NCBI GenBank assembly: GCA_031553935.1
Contig: JAVBKS010000018.1
Location: 1-64,000 of the forward strand
DNA from: JAISDD01 sp031553935
Lineage (GTDB): Bacteria > Bacillota > Syntrophomonadia > Syntrophomonadales > Syntrophomonadaceae
DNA length: 64,000 bases
Reading direction: 5' to 3'
The translations under genes were made by a program, and so were the position numbers. Below are positions 44,603 through 54,346 of this stretch, in pieces (the stretch's first letter is position 1; each line of letters begins with the position of its first letter). The notes under the pieces are model-generated. The model saw nothing but the letters and a program-made list of their open reading frames with translations, had not been told where the DNA came from and did not search any database.

Positions 44603-45598
44603 CTATCCCCCCAAAAGAGGCTGATCATAGCTGAATAATACTTCATTAATCTCATAAATGTCGTATTTGCTGTGCGAAATAAAATACTCGATGATCACAT
44701 CGAACTTCTGACTGGGCGATAGAGCATATCCGGCTCTTGCTAAGAGATCTGCTGTTTCTGCATGATCAAGCCGTAAGGCTATAGCGAGTGCCAGTGCAGT
44801 TCGCTTGCTGGGTGTATATCCTTTTGCACTTCTAATCTTGGAAAACAGTTTGCGATCAAGATTAGCGCTCTTATAAACCTCAACATCACTCATACCTTTG
44901 GCATCGATTAAGCGCAAGAGCGTCTCCGAAAACGGCTCGTCTAGATTTCCAACTAATTCTTCGATCCCGTGGTAACTGCGTTGTGAATCTTCCAGAAGAT
45001 TATGGTTACTAGACTCGAGATTTAGTTCCCTAACTCTTTGCCCTCTTCGCCTTACTAAATGTTCCTTAACATAGTGTTCATCTATGTAACTAGCGACTTC
45101 ACCGAGCAGCTCCTCGCTGATCGCAAATGCCATTTTATCGAACACTACAAGGAATACCTCAATATCGCTACCGGCGAGAAAGCTTTGGATTGCCGATGTA
45201 GCAACCTTGAGCGCTTCTGCTTTCGGATAGCCGTATATTCCGCTCGATATCAGCGGAAACGCAATGCTCTCGCAGCCATTCTGAATAGCCAGTTTTAGAG
45301 AATTAGAATACGAGCATTCAAGATGCCTCCGGCTCTCTTCAGGAGGCCAATGATTATATATCGGACCGGCGGTGTGAATAATGTATTTGGCGGGCAATGC
45401 GAATCCTGGAGTGATAACCGCTTCCCCGGTTGCAATTGGGGCAAGTAGGTTGCAAGCCGCCTGGAGCTCCTGTGCTCCCGCCGCCTTGAAAATCGCACCG
45501 CAAACTCCGCCTCCTCTTTGCAGTTCAGTGTTGGCGGCATTTACAATTGCATCAACCTTCATTCTAGTAATGTCTTCTCTGATAATCATTAAGGTCAT
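44603..45598 (-). CDS. Macro-domain (ADP-ribose-binding) protein with helical C-terminal domain
   Basis: 331 residues. Residues 1-170 are a macro domain: NAANTELQRGGGVCGAIFKAAG, PGFALPAKYIIHTAGP and PLISSGIYGYP match the ADP-ribose pocket of YmdB-type O-acetyl-ADP-ribose deacetylases. Residues about 220-331 are helical, with MSDVEVYKSANLDRKLFSKI looking like a helix-turn-helix followed by ALALAIALRLDHAETADLLARAG. This fusion occurs in Clostridia, but its role is unclear: reversal of ADP-ribosylation with DNA or protein binding is an inference. Confidence 0.88.
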   Translation of the reverse strand: MTLMIIREDITRMKVDAIVNAANTELQRGGGVCGAIFKAAGAQELQAACNLLAPIATGEAVITPGFALPAKYIIHTAGPIYNHWPPEESRRHLECSYSNSLKLAIQNGCESIAFPLISSGIYGYPKAEALKVATSAIQSFLAGSDIEVFLVVFDKMAFAISEELLGEVASYIDEHYVKEHLVRRRGQRVRELNLESSNHNLLEDSQRSYHGIEELVGNLDEPFSETLLRLIDAKGMSDVEVYKSANLDRKLFSKIRSAKGYTPSKRTALALAIALRLDHAETADLLARAGYALSPSQKFDVIIEYFISHSKYDIYEINEVLFSYDQPLLGG

Positions 45599-45754
45599 AT
45601 TGCACCTCCTGCATGATGCTTCTTTCGTCCAATTACGGACACAGATCTATTATGCTATGGCTAATATTTCCTATATTATAGTATAATTCTAATTGTCTAT
45701 TCTTAGAAAAACACCATTGTTCTCCTCAGTATAAGCATGAAATGAGGTGATATC

Positions 45755-46762
45755 GTGTCCGCATCAGCAATCAAGCGCAAAGCAATTCAATTAGGATATA
45801 CTGCCTGTGGAATAATCCCATTAAGTTCTTTTACCGAATATGTGCACTACTTGGATGATCGTATCAAGTCATTTCCTGAATCAAAAAAACTATATGAACC
45901 TCTGTATTCTCTGGCTAAGAAGCCCGAACATGGAAAATCAATCATTGTATGTACTCTGGGATACAATAAATATAGGATTCCTGACAGCCTTAATGGTATG
46001 ATCGGCAAGGCCTATCTATTTGACAGCAGGCTCTCTTATTCACATGAGTACCGGGCAAAAGATGAATTCGAGACTTATATTCGAAGCGACGGCATAAATA
46101 TATTAAAATGGAACGTACCGGCGAGATGGGCGGCTGCCAAAGCCGGTTTGGGGAAATTCGGGCGCAATAATTTCATTTATTGCGCGGAACATGGTTCCTA
46201 TATTTGGATCGAGGCCTGGGTAATTGATAAAGAGCTGGACTATGATGAAATCGCAGCAGACATTTCGTTACCTGAGTGCAGTGAGGATTGTCTCTTATGT
46301 GTTGATTCTTGCCCGACGAATGCGTTAGTGAGCAGCTATTCCATGGATAGAGGCAAATGCGTTGCCCAACTATCTTTTTATGCCCAAGATATATTAACCC
46401 CAGAGTTAAGAACCCAGATGGGTTCGTGGTTGTACGGATGTGATGCTTGTCAGGATGCCTGCCCGATAAACCAAAATAAGCCAACATACAAAGAAGAATT
46501 CCCCTTGCTGACACAATTTGAAAAGCACTTAGACCTGGAACGAATAATGGAAGTGGATGAGAATACATACATAAACATCATTAATCCAAGGTTTTGGTAT
46601 ATTAGTAAGGACGATCTGTGGCTCTGGAAGTGCAATGCTCTCCGGATTATGATAAACCGCAATGATAATAAATATCATCACCTAATCAAGAAGCATTGTC
46701 ATGCTAGCGACGAACGTCTAAGAGAACTGGCACTATGGGGCTGCGAGGCACTTGGAATTTAG
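45755..46762 (+). CDS. QueG-like double-cluster iron-sulfur protein
   Basis: 335 residues, GTG start with AGGTGA upstream. Two 4Fe-4S motifs are seen: CSEDCLLCVDSCPTNAL with a later C, and CDACQDACPIN. The N-terminal half (AIQLGYTACGIIPLS, WAAAKAGLGKFGRNNF) matches the epoxyqueuosine reductase/reductive dehalogenase-like fold. True QueG binds cobalamin; whether it is kept here is not clear, so the substrate is uncertain. The nearest genes do not point to queuosine. Confidence 0.82.
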   Translation: MSASAIKRKAIQLGYTACGIIPLSSFTEYVHYLDDRIKSFPESKKLYEPLYSLAKKPEHGKSIIVCTLGYNKYRIPDSLNGMIGKAYLFDSRLSYSHEYRAKDEFETYIRSDGINILKWNVPARWAAAKAGLGKFGRNNFIYCAEHGSYIWIEAWVIDKELDYDEIAADISLPECSEDCLLCVDSCPTNALVSSYSMDRGKCVAQLSFYAQDILTPELRTQMGSWLYGCDACQDACPINQNKPTYKEEFPLLTQFEKHLDLERIMEVDENTYINIINPRFWYISKDDLWLWKCNALRIMINRNDNKYHHLIKKHCHASDERLRELALWGCEALGI

Positions 46763-46882
46763 AATCGCTTGGCAAGAGTTCTTCATGATATATCTATTAC
46801 CGTCTTATCATTTTTCGACATAATCCAAGGTTTCTGTTTATAATATAAAGGATAAATACTGATTCACTTGGAGTAGATCTAA

Positions 46883-49504
46883 ATGAATGACAAAAGGCTC
46901 ATCGCATATTTCGAGGAAAATGACTTTCATCTGGACTTTGAAGGCCGTGGAAATACCGAACCCCGGGAAGAAAAACTCTATCGGGACTTTACCGAAAACA
47001 AGTACGAAACATTATTCTTATTCGGATTCCAAGATCTAGATGATCATTCAACGGATAGCTTGAAATTTCTTCACGATATTTCTCTTAGGTTGATAGATAA
47101 AATAACCCATAAAGCTGATATTGAATTCACTCGGGAAGAAACCGATCTCTCCTTTACCGATGATGAACTTAAAGAAATACTGGATAATGTTCCATTTTTA
47201 CTGGGTGCAAAACATTTAAATAACACTTGGCTGGAGAATGTTTTTTTCCAGCTGAGCATAGAATTTAGCAATATCATCAAGAATTATTCGGGTACTGTTC
47301 AGGAATTCTTGTCGGAACAAAAATTAGGGTTAACAGTTAGAGGAAGAGTTTTTTTTCATTTAGTTGAAAACAAGCTTGATGCTATGCCTTTCGCATTTTT
47401 AGCTACTTATTCTTCGAGCTCAGATAACAAAAGAGTCAACCATATACCCTTAAAAAGTGCTTTGCTTGAGTATAAGGGCCAAACTGAAAAACTGCTGGAA
47501 CTGCTTTCTACTGTAAGCAGGGCTATGCAAAAGAGTGAACTCATTTCCGATTTGGTTGAATCTGGCGAATTATTCAGCCCATTAAAGTTTTCAGCAGAAG
47601 ATGCCTATTGTTTTTTAAAAGAAATTCCGATTTACGAAGAAGCCGGGATTATATGCCGGATCCCCGATTGGTGGAAACGCAAATATAATCGGATTAGCCT
47701 AGGTGTCAGTATTGGCAAAACCGGAGAATCTAGGGTGGGGCAAAATGCGATCCTGAGTTTTGATACCTATATTGCCTTGGGCGGCGAACCGTTGACCACT
47801 CAAGAAATAGAATTCTTGCTGCAACAGACCGAAGGTTTGGTTTATCTCAAAGGCAAGTGGGTTGAAGTTGATCATAAAAAACTACAACAAGTCTTAGAGA
47901 TGATGGAAACAGCAGAAAGCTTCGCCGATGATGGCTATATAGATTTTTTTGCCGCACTGCGCTTGGAAATGGATGCAGCTAAGCAACTAGGTTTGCCCCA
48001 AGATTTGATCGAAGTAAAGCATGGGGACTGGCTGAAAAAGCTCTTGGACCGGATTAAAAACCCTGAGCTAATTAAGAGTATTTCGCCAGGAGATAGTTTT
48101 CAAGCAAAACTGAGGCCTTATCAGCATATCGGTCTTGATTGGCTGCATTTGATGATAAAACTAGGCTTCGGCGCCTGCTTAGCTGATGATATGGGTTTGG
48201 GGAAAACTGTACAGATTATTGCTTTGTTAGAACATTTGAGGATCACAACGCCTCTTGACAAGCCATCGCTCCTGGTACTGCCTGCCTCTCTGCTTTGGAA
48301 CTGGAAATCGGAATTAGACCGCTTCGCTCCCCTTCTTGCATATGAAGTGCTGCATGGCAAGGGTGAATACATAATTGATCCTAAAGTGAATTTATACATC
48401 ACCACTTACACAATGGTCACCAAACTTGATGTAATTAAAGATGTTAATTGGAGTATCTTAATTTTAGATGAGGCCCAAGCCATTAAAAATCCGGCCGCCA
48501 AGCAGACTAAAGCAGTCAAAAGTCTGAAGGCTGATTCTAGAATTGCTTTAACCGGTACCCCCATTGAAAATCACCTCTCCGATTTATGGTCACTATTTGA
48601 TTTCTTAAACTGCGGCCTCTTAGGAACTGTTAGGGAGTTTAAAACACTGGCTGATCAGTTAAGACGCAGCCAAGATGCTTTTGGAAAATTGCGCACAGCG
48701 GTGTCCCCTTTTATTCTTCGCCGCCTGAAAACTGACAAAACTATTATTGATGATCTTCCGGACAAAATCGAAATTAAGGCCTATACCAATCTCAGCAAAA
48801 AGCAAGTAGTATTGTATCAAAAATTTGTAAAAGATCTGGAGAAGCGTCTGGAGGATAGCGAAGGAATTGATCGCAAGGGCTTAATCCTGGGCAGCCTGAT
48901 AAAACTAAAGCAGATTTGTAATCATCCTGATCATTTTTTGGGAGGAACTGAGTATAATGCTACTCATAGCGGGAAATTCAGCCAACTACAAGAGATTTGC
49001 GAAACCATTTACCAGAATAGAGAGCGCGTGCTGATCTTCACTCAATTCAAAGAAATCATTGACCCCCTTGATCAATTTTTAGAAACTATCTTTGAACGCA
49101 AAGGTTTGGTCTTACACGGCTCAACTCAAGTGAAGAAAAGGAAAGAGTTGGTTGAGCGTTTTAGCAGCGACGAGTATGTTCCCTATATGATTTTGTCATT
49201 AAAAGCCGGCGGGGTAGGACTTAATCTGACAAAGGCCAATCATGTAATTCATTTCGACCGCTGGTGGAATCCGGCCGTAGAAAACCAAGCTACCGACCGC
49301 GCCTTTAGAATCGGACAAACTAAGAATGTTATCGTCCATAAGTTTATTACCAGCAACACAATTGAAGAAAAAATCGATCTCATGATTGAAGATAAAGTAA
49401 AACTGGCGGCCAATATTTTTGATTCGTCTGGAGAAAACTGGATAACCGAGATGTCTGATGAAGAACTCATAAACATGTTTAGATTGGCAGGTGACGCCTT
49501 ATGA
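46883..49504 (+). CDS. SNF2-family helicase (SWIM-associated type)
   Basis: 873 residues. The N-terminal 400 residues are a poorly conserved bacterial SNF2-associated region. The ATPase core begins near residue 410 (LRPYQHIGLDWL) with motif I DDMGLGKT, motif II LDEAQAIKN, motif III ALTGTPIEN and C-terminal motifs GVGLNLTKANHVIHFDRWWNP and RAFRIGQT. It translocates on DNA and remodels nucleoprotein; the bacterial role is poorly known. The next gene, overlapping by 4 bases, encodes the SWIM zinc finger that in many relatives is fused to the same chain. Confidence 0.93.
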   Translation: MNDKRLIAYFEENDFHLDFEGRGNTEPREEKLYRDFTENKYETLFLFGFQDLDDHSTDSLKFLHDISLRLIDKITHKADIEFTREETDLSFTDDELKEILDNVPFLLGAKHLNNTWLENVFFQLSIEFSNIIKNYSGTVQEFLSEQKLGLTVRGRVFFHLVENKLDAMPFAFLATYSSSSDNKRVNHIPLKSALLEYKGQTEKLLELLSTVSRAMQKSELISDLVESGELFSPLKFSAEDAYCFLKEIPIYEEAGIICRIPDWWKRKYNRISLGVSIGKTGESRVGQNAILSFDTYIALGGEPLTTQEIEFLLQQTEGLVYLKGKWVEVDHKKLQQVLEMMETAESFADDGYIDFFAALRLEMDAAKQLGLPQDLIEVKHGDWLKKLLDRIKNPELIKSISPGDSFQAKLRPYQHIGLDWLHLMIKLGFGACLADDMGLGKTVQIIALLEHLRITTPLDKPSLLVLPASLLWNWKSELDRFAPLLAYEVLHGKGEYIIDPKVNLYITTYTMVTKLDVIKDVNWSILILDEAQAIKNPAAKQTKAVKSLKADSRIALTGTPIENHLSDLWSLFDFLNCGLLGTVREFKTLADQLRRSQDAFGKLRTAVSPFILRRLKTDKTIIDDLPDKIEIKAYTNLSKKQVVLYQKFVKDLEKRLEDSEGIDRKGLILGSLIKLKQICNHPDHFLGGTEYNATHSGKFSQLQEICETIYQNRERVLIFTQFKEIIDPLDQFLETIFERKGLVLHGSTQVKKRKELVERFSSDEYVPYMILSLKAGGVGLNLTKANHVIHFDRWWNPAVENQATDRAFRIGQTKNVIVHKFITSNTIEEKIDLMIEDKVKLAANIFDSSGENWITEMSDEELINMFRLAGDAL

Positions 49505-50214
49505 GATGGGGCTACGATTATTATGAGAGCAATGCGGACAAAATTGCCAAAGCTAAAAGTCAGCTTGAAAAGCTAAGAAAGAAAGACCCTACCATTTCCC
49601 CGATCACTATTGAAGGCAGAACTATTGCTAAATCATGGTGGGGCAAAGCCTGGACTAATAATCTCAATACCTATGCTGATTACAGCAATCGTATTGGAAG
49701 AGGCAGAAGTTATGTGAAAAACGGTTTAGTTTTGGATCTTAAAATTAATACAGGCGAGGTATTTTCTTATGTTTGCGGAAGCAGCAGCAAGCCTTATCAA
49801 GTTAATGTTGAAATAGATCCCTTGCCCCAACAGAAGCTAGTTCATATTACTGAACTATGCAATAAAAAGATTAACAGTTTAGAAGAGCTCATCGAAGGTA
49901 AGTTTCCCAAGGATCTAATGGAGCTCTTTACTAGCACCCAAAATGGTCTATTCCCCAGCACACAGGAAATTGATTTTCATTGCTCCTGCCCTGACCGTGC
50001 AATAATGTGCAAACACGTTAGTGCCGTTCTATATGCGATTGGAGCAAAATTCGATCATGACCCCGCATTATTCTTTGTCTTGCGCAGCATTGATTTTAAT
50101 ATGTTTCTAGCCAAAACGGTAGAAGAAAAAATGCTCTCCATGCTCAAGAATGCTGATAGGAAGAGCAAACGTGCTTTAGACGAAAAGTACATAAACGAAC
50201 TATTTGGGGTTTGA
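49501..50214 (+). CDS. SWIM zinc-finger protein
   Basis: 237 residues; ATG overlaps the SNF2 stop. The SWIM motif CxCxnCxH is present as FHCSCPDRAIMCKHVSAVLY (about 160-179). The N-terminal part (TIAKSWWGKAWTNNLNTYAD, RGRSYVKNG) is the conserved region of bacterial SWIM proteins that partner SNF2 helicases. It probably targets the helicase to nucleic acid or protein. Confidence 0.9.
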   Translation: MRWGYDYYESNADKIAKAKSQLEKLRKKDPTISPITIEGRTIAKSWWGKAWTNNLNTYADYSNRIGRGRSYVKNGLVLDLKINTGEVFSYVCGSSSKPYQVNVEIDPLPQQKLVHITELCNKKINSLEELIEGKFPKDLMELFTSTQNGLFPSTQEIDFHCSCPDRAIMCKHVSAVLYAIGAKFDHDPALFFVLRSIDFNMFLAKTVEEKMLSMLKNADRKSKRALDEKYINELFGV

Positions 50215-50237
50215 GCCCTTCCCCCATTATCAAAAGA

Positions 50238-53000
50238 TTAAGTAATTATCTCGACCCGACTTCCTCCGCTCTTATCTTTTTTTACAATAATTTGCCTGTC
50301 TATACGCTCCTTAAGTTCGGAAACATGAGATATTATGCCTACAAGTATGTTACTGTCGGCCAAGTTATTTAGTACTTTAATTGCCTGCGACAGCGTCTCT
50401 TCGTCCAGTGAGCCGAAACCTTCATCGACAAACATCGTATCTAAATGAATTCCCCCCGATGCAGACTGTATTTCATCTGACAAACCCAGCGCAAGTGAAA
50501 GTGACGCCATGAAAGATTCACCTCCCGACAGGGTTTTAACACTTCTTTCCGAAGCGTTGTAATGATCAATAACATTGAGTTCCAAGCCGCTTTGACTTCT
50601 TTGGTTGCTGGCATCTGCAGCTCGCTTTAATTCGTATTGTCCGCTCGACATTATCATCAAGCGCATGTTAGCCCGGCGAAGAATGCGTTCAAAATGAGAC
50701 GCTTGCACATAAGTCTCCAGCATAATTTTATCCTTGCCCGTTAGTTGACCATTCGCAGTATCGGCAAGAGTTCTGACCCACTTAAGCCGTTCTTCAATTT
50801 CTGCAACCTCTTGCAAACGGTCATTGAAACGACTCTCAATATTGCTATTAGTATGCAGGCGCGAAACAATCGCCATTAAGTTCGCAGATAGCGCATTCTT
50901 GCGTCTCACGAGTTCATTTTTTTGTTCAGTTAATTCCAGTGTATCTATTGCCCTGGCATGATCTAATTGATTATTCAAGGTTTCAATTTGCGCTTCCAGA
51001 CTTGTGACCAGAATTTTATGGGCCTCCCAATTGTCCTTTGCATTCTGGGCAGCGGTTTCCAGCTGCTTTTTCTTTTCGTTTAGCAAGCTGATATTTTCCA
51101 GCGCTTCTTTCTTTGTTGCGAAAGCCAGGGCATCTTTAAGATTTTTCAGTATATCTTCAAACCCGACTATTTCTGTCTCTAAGGTAGCAATTGCCGTTTT
51201 GTTGCCAATAATCTCATCATCTAACTCGATTAAATCCTTATCAAGCTTGGGCAGTTTAACTTCTATATCTACTTTCAGTTGATATCTATGCTTTTCTTCC
51301 TCAAGACCCCTAGCTAGATTGGCATTAAGCTCTGAAATCCTCAATAATTCTTCGCTAATTGCCTGTTCGATTCTTTCCGGTCGCTGCAAGAAAATATCTC
51401 TAGCAGCCTTATCTATTTCAATGTCCTTAGCGTCTAGTTTTCCTTTCTCCACAGCAGCCGCGCTACTTGCAGCGCTAGCATCAGTTTGAGTTTTATCAGC
51501 TTTTTTCCTGGCAGCTTCTACGGTTTTTTCAGCCGGTGCTTTATCCGAAATATACGCGGGAGCAGGATGCTCAAGTGATCCGCAGACCGGGCAAGGTTGA
51601 CCAACCTCTAGGGTTTGAGCAAGAATTCCAGCTTGGGCGTCAAGAAACACTCGGTTTAGCTCGATATAAGTATTACTAGCCATCTCCGCCATATTCCGCA
51701 AACTAAGATATTTTTCCTGTGCCTCTTCATAAGCTATCTTTATTGCCAAATGCTCAGATAAAAGCATATTAATTCCTTCTATCTGGGTTTTCTTGCTATC
51801 AGCCTTTTCTAGTTCTGTTTCTAGATGAAGTATATTAGTTTCGGCATCTTTTAGTGTTGAAAGCTGCTCTTTCCACTCTTTTAACTGCTCTTTCTTTAAG
51901 TCTATCGACTCAATTAGTTCAGCCTTCTTTTTCTGCAAAGCCTTCAATTGCTTACCCTTATCGCCGATATTCTTATTAACTGTTTCAAGTTCTTCATACT
52001 GGAAGAGCTGACCTCTCTCGGTGGCAATTCTACCAGTTAGCGACTCAAGTTCTACTTGATAGTCGGCGGTTTCTTCGTAAGCAGTTTTTAATTCCGGCAA
52101 TTTCTCCATTACTGCTGCCAATTCTGTCTGCGCCTTACTTAAATCAGCGCGAACTTTGTTATCCTGTGTTGCCTTCCCTAAGGCAGCATCAATTTTTGAG
52201 ATTTCTGCTTCAACTGTTTTCAGGGCATCATTTCCCGATTTCTGCTTAACTTCGTCTTGCAGGAGCAGCTTTGCCAATAGTTCCATAATTTCATCGCTCG
52301 TGAGCTGGCCGTTTTTTGCTTTATTTACTTCGGTTTCAAACTCATCAGCAGCTTCGCAATCAATGCCGTCTATGTATTGTCTAATACTCTTTCGTATATC
52401 GTTATACTTGTTTCCTAAGCTCCCAGCTTCATTCTTCAAACAGTTTTGCAGGATTTCGTAGTTTTTAGTTTTAAATATTCTCCGGAAGATTTCTTGCCTC
52501 TCTTTAGTCGTTGCCAGCAAGAGCTTCAAGAAGTCTCCCTGTGCTATCATCGCTATTTGGCTAAACTGCGAACGGTCAATCCCCATAAGATCTTTGATAA
52601 CATCGTTTACTTGCAAGTTTCCGGTCACCACTTTGCCGTCAGGATAGTAAAACACTGCATCGGCTTTTTGAGTAGTATATCCCTCACCGCGTTTCTTCGG
52701 ACGCAGATATTCAGGACTGCGGAATACTTTGTATTCATTACTCTTAAAAACGAAAGTCATTTCCACATAAGTGTCGGTTTCAGGTTCGGCATACTTGCTT
52801 CGAAGCATTGAGGTTTCACGGGTTACCCCGCTAGGCTCACCATAGAGGGCGAAAACAATTGCATCGAAAAGAGTAGTCTTGCCCGCTCCAGTATCACCTG
52901 TAATAAGATATATTCCGCATGCTCCCAGCTCAGATAAGCCTAATTCGGTTTTTCTCGCATATGGGCCGAAAGCAGAGATTGTAAGCTTTACCGGTCTCAT
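50238..53000 (-). CDS. sbcC: Exonuclease subunit SbcC (Rad50-like)
   Basis: 920 residues from the ATG at 53000 with GGAGGG 6 bases upstream. N-terminal Walker A ITGDTGAGKTT (about 33-43), long coiled coils, zinc-hook CPVC (about residues 470-473), then coiled coil and the C-terminal ABC half with LSGGESFMASLSLALG and Walker B MFVDEGFGSLD. SbcCD cuts DNA hairpins and double-strand ends. It overlaps sbcD by 4 bases (ATGA). Confidence 0.96.
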   Translation of the reverse strand: MRPVKLTISAFGPYARKTELGLSELGACGIYLITGDTGAGKTTLFDAIVFALYGEPSGVTRETSMLRSKYAEPETDTYVEMTFVFKSNEYKVFRSPEYLRPKKRGEGYTTQKADAVFYYPDGKVVTGNLQVNDVIKDLMGIDRSQFSQIAMIAQGDFLKLLLATTKERQEIFRRIFKTKNYEILQNCLKNEAGSLGNKYNDIRKSIRQYIDGIDCEAADEFETEVNKAKNGQLTSDEIMELLAKLLLQDEVKQKSGNDALKTVEAEISKIDAALGKATQDNKVRADLSKAQTELAAVMEKLPELKTAYEETADYQVELESLTGRIATERGQLFQYEELETVNKNIGDKGKQLKALQKKKAELIESIDLKKEQLKEWKEQLSTLKDAETNILHLETELEKADSKKTQIEGINMLLSEHLAIKIAYEEAQEKYLSLRNMAEMASNTYIELNRVFLDAQAGILAQTLEVGQPCPVCGSLEHPAPAYISDKAPAEKTVEAARKKADKTQTDASAASSAAAVEKGKLDAKDIEIDKAARDIFLQRPERIEQAISEELLRISELNANLARGLEEEKHRYQLKVDIEVKLPKLDKDLIELDDEIIGNKTAIATLETEIVGFEDILKNLKDALAFATKKEALENISLLNEKKKQLETAAQNAKDNWEAHKILVTSLEAQIETLNNQLDHARAIDTLELTEQKNELVRRKNALSANLMAIVSRLHTNSNIESRFNDRLQEVAEIEERLKWVRTLADTANGQLTGKDKIMLETYVQASHFERILRRANMRLMIMSSGQYELKRAADASNQRSQSGLELNVIDHYNASERSVKTLSGGESFMASLSLALGLSDEIQSASGGIHLDTMFVDEGFGSLDEETLSQAIKVLNNLADSNILVGIISHVSELKERIDRQIIVKKDKSGGSRVEIIT

Positions 53001-54133
53001 TTCGCGCCCTCCCACACTTGCTCAATTAGATTATCCAAGAATACACGCTGCGAATGAGAAAGAGGCTGTCCGTTCTGTTCTTCATATAACATGTTAAAAA
53101 GTTGAATTGGTGTATATTGATTGGAGTCAGCAATTTCCTCAAAAGAGCTCTCTGTTCTTGTCCTCATATTATCATAGTCAAGGCGCATTAGATTGGGATA
53201 AATGACTCGCAGCTTGCCAATTGCATCCGGCTGGTCATCTTCATCAGTAAGTGTAATTTTGTAATAGTCTTCAGTATTAAGGTTCTGGTAAAAAGTCCTT
53301 GCGGTGATTTCCAAATACTTTCCGCGAATTTCCAACATATCTCGCTTGGGAATCAGTGGTATTTCCCGAATACTTATAATGCCTTTTTCCGCGAGCTCAA
53401 TCATCGTCACTGATTTTTTGTGACTCGCCTCCGAAAAAGAGTACTTTAGTGGTGTCCCACAGTAACGAATAGTTTGACGCCCAATGCTCTGCGCTCCGTG
53501 AAGATGTCCTAAGGCAACATAATCAAACGCAAAAAAGACCTCAGCATCAACATTGTCGGCACCGCCAATGTTGATTTCTTCCGATTCACAGGTTGCAGCT
53601 CCAGTAACAAATTGGTGAGCAAGCAAAACATTCCGTTTGCTTCCCTCCACATTCATCTGTTCAATAATAGTTCGGACCGCATCAGTCCAAGTAATAATTT
53701 CAGCCTCCGGGAAAAACTTTCTAACTTGCACCGGCTTCAAAAAAGGCAGCATATATACATTCATTTCTCCGAATTCATCCGTTAAGACATAGGGAGTTAT
53801 CTGTCCGTTATACACCCGCGAAATGTGAACTCCGCTTTTCTCCATCAGGCGTGAACCAAAGGCTAAGCGATCTGCAGAATCGTGGTTGCCGCTAATGATG
53901 AAAACCTCTATGCTGCGCTGAACAAGCACTTCCAGAAAATCGTCGAACAAACGCAAGGCCTCCGCCGGGGCAACAGTGCGGTCGAATACATCGCCGGCAA
54001 TAAGAACTGCTTGCGGATTCTCTTCTTCAGCAATTCCAAGAATAACTTTCAGTATATACTCTTGATCCTCAAGCATAGAAAACTCGTGAACTGTTTTCCC
54101 CAAATGCAGATCGGATAAGTGCAGGAATTTCAT
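52997..54133 (-). CDS. sbcD: Exonuclease subunit SbcD (Mre11-like)
   Basis: 378 residues from the ATG at 54133, with GGAGG upstream. Metallophosphoesterase motifs in order: HLSDLHLGK, AGDVFDR, SGNHDSADR, LAHQF and GHLHGAQS. Nuclease partner of SbcC, transcribed first in the pair. Confidence 0.96.
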   Translation of the reverse strand: MKFLHLSDLHLGKTVHEFSMLEDQEYILKVILGIAEEENPQAVLIAGDVFDRTVAPAEALRLFDDFLEVLVQRSIEVFIISGNHDSADRLAFGSRLMEKSGVHISRVYNGQITPYVLTDEFGEMNVYMLPFLKPVQVRKFFPEAEIITWTDAVRTIIEQMNVEGSKRNVLLAHQFVTGAATCESEEINIGGADNVDAEVFFAFDYVALGHLHGAQSIGRQTIRYCGTPLKYSFSEASHKKSVTMIELAEKGIISIREIPLIPKRDMLEIRGKYLEITARTFYQNLNTEDYYKITLTDEDDQPDAIGKLRVIYPNLMRLDYDNMRTRTESSFEEIADSNQYTPIQLFNMLYEEQNGQPLSHSQRVFLDNLIEQVWEGAK

Positions 54134-54183
54134 GGTTAATCCTCCATTTGCTAACAACGGCTTCAGTAATGCTTATTTTTTAT

Positions 54184-54229
54184 CTCCCTCCGTCGCTTCG
54201 CGCCACCTCCCTCAAAGAGGGAGGTGGCG
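54184..54229. repeat. Dispersed GC-rich repeat, copy 2
   Basis: Nearly identical to copy 1 in its first 30 bases, with hairpin CCTCCCTC-AAA-GAGGGAGG and then GTGGCG, which can pair with the internal CGCCAC to lengthen the stem. Confidence 0.75.
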
Positions 54230-54346
54230 TGCACCCCTCTATATTCACCCTCTGATATAAGGCTAATTTTATAGATTGCAATTATTTTGAACATAACTAT
54301 GTCATAATTATGCCAGACATTCAAACTGATACGTACTGTCTTTGTG

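Noticed and set aside
45295..45686. Short frames on both strands in the macro-domain gene and its upstream region
   Set aside because: They overlap the macro domain or its promoter region and show low-complexity, non-family sequence.
46883..54133. SNF2-SWIM plus SbcCD as a defence island
   Set aside because: No nuclease-helicase pair typical of known defence systems, no restriction or methylase gene, and SbcCD is a normal housekeeping complex. Kept only as a low-interest note.
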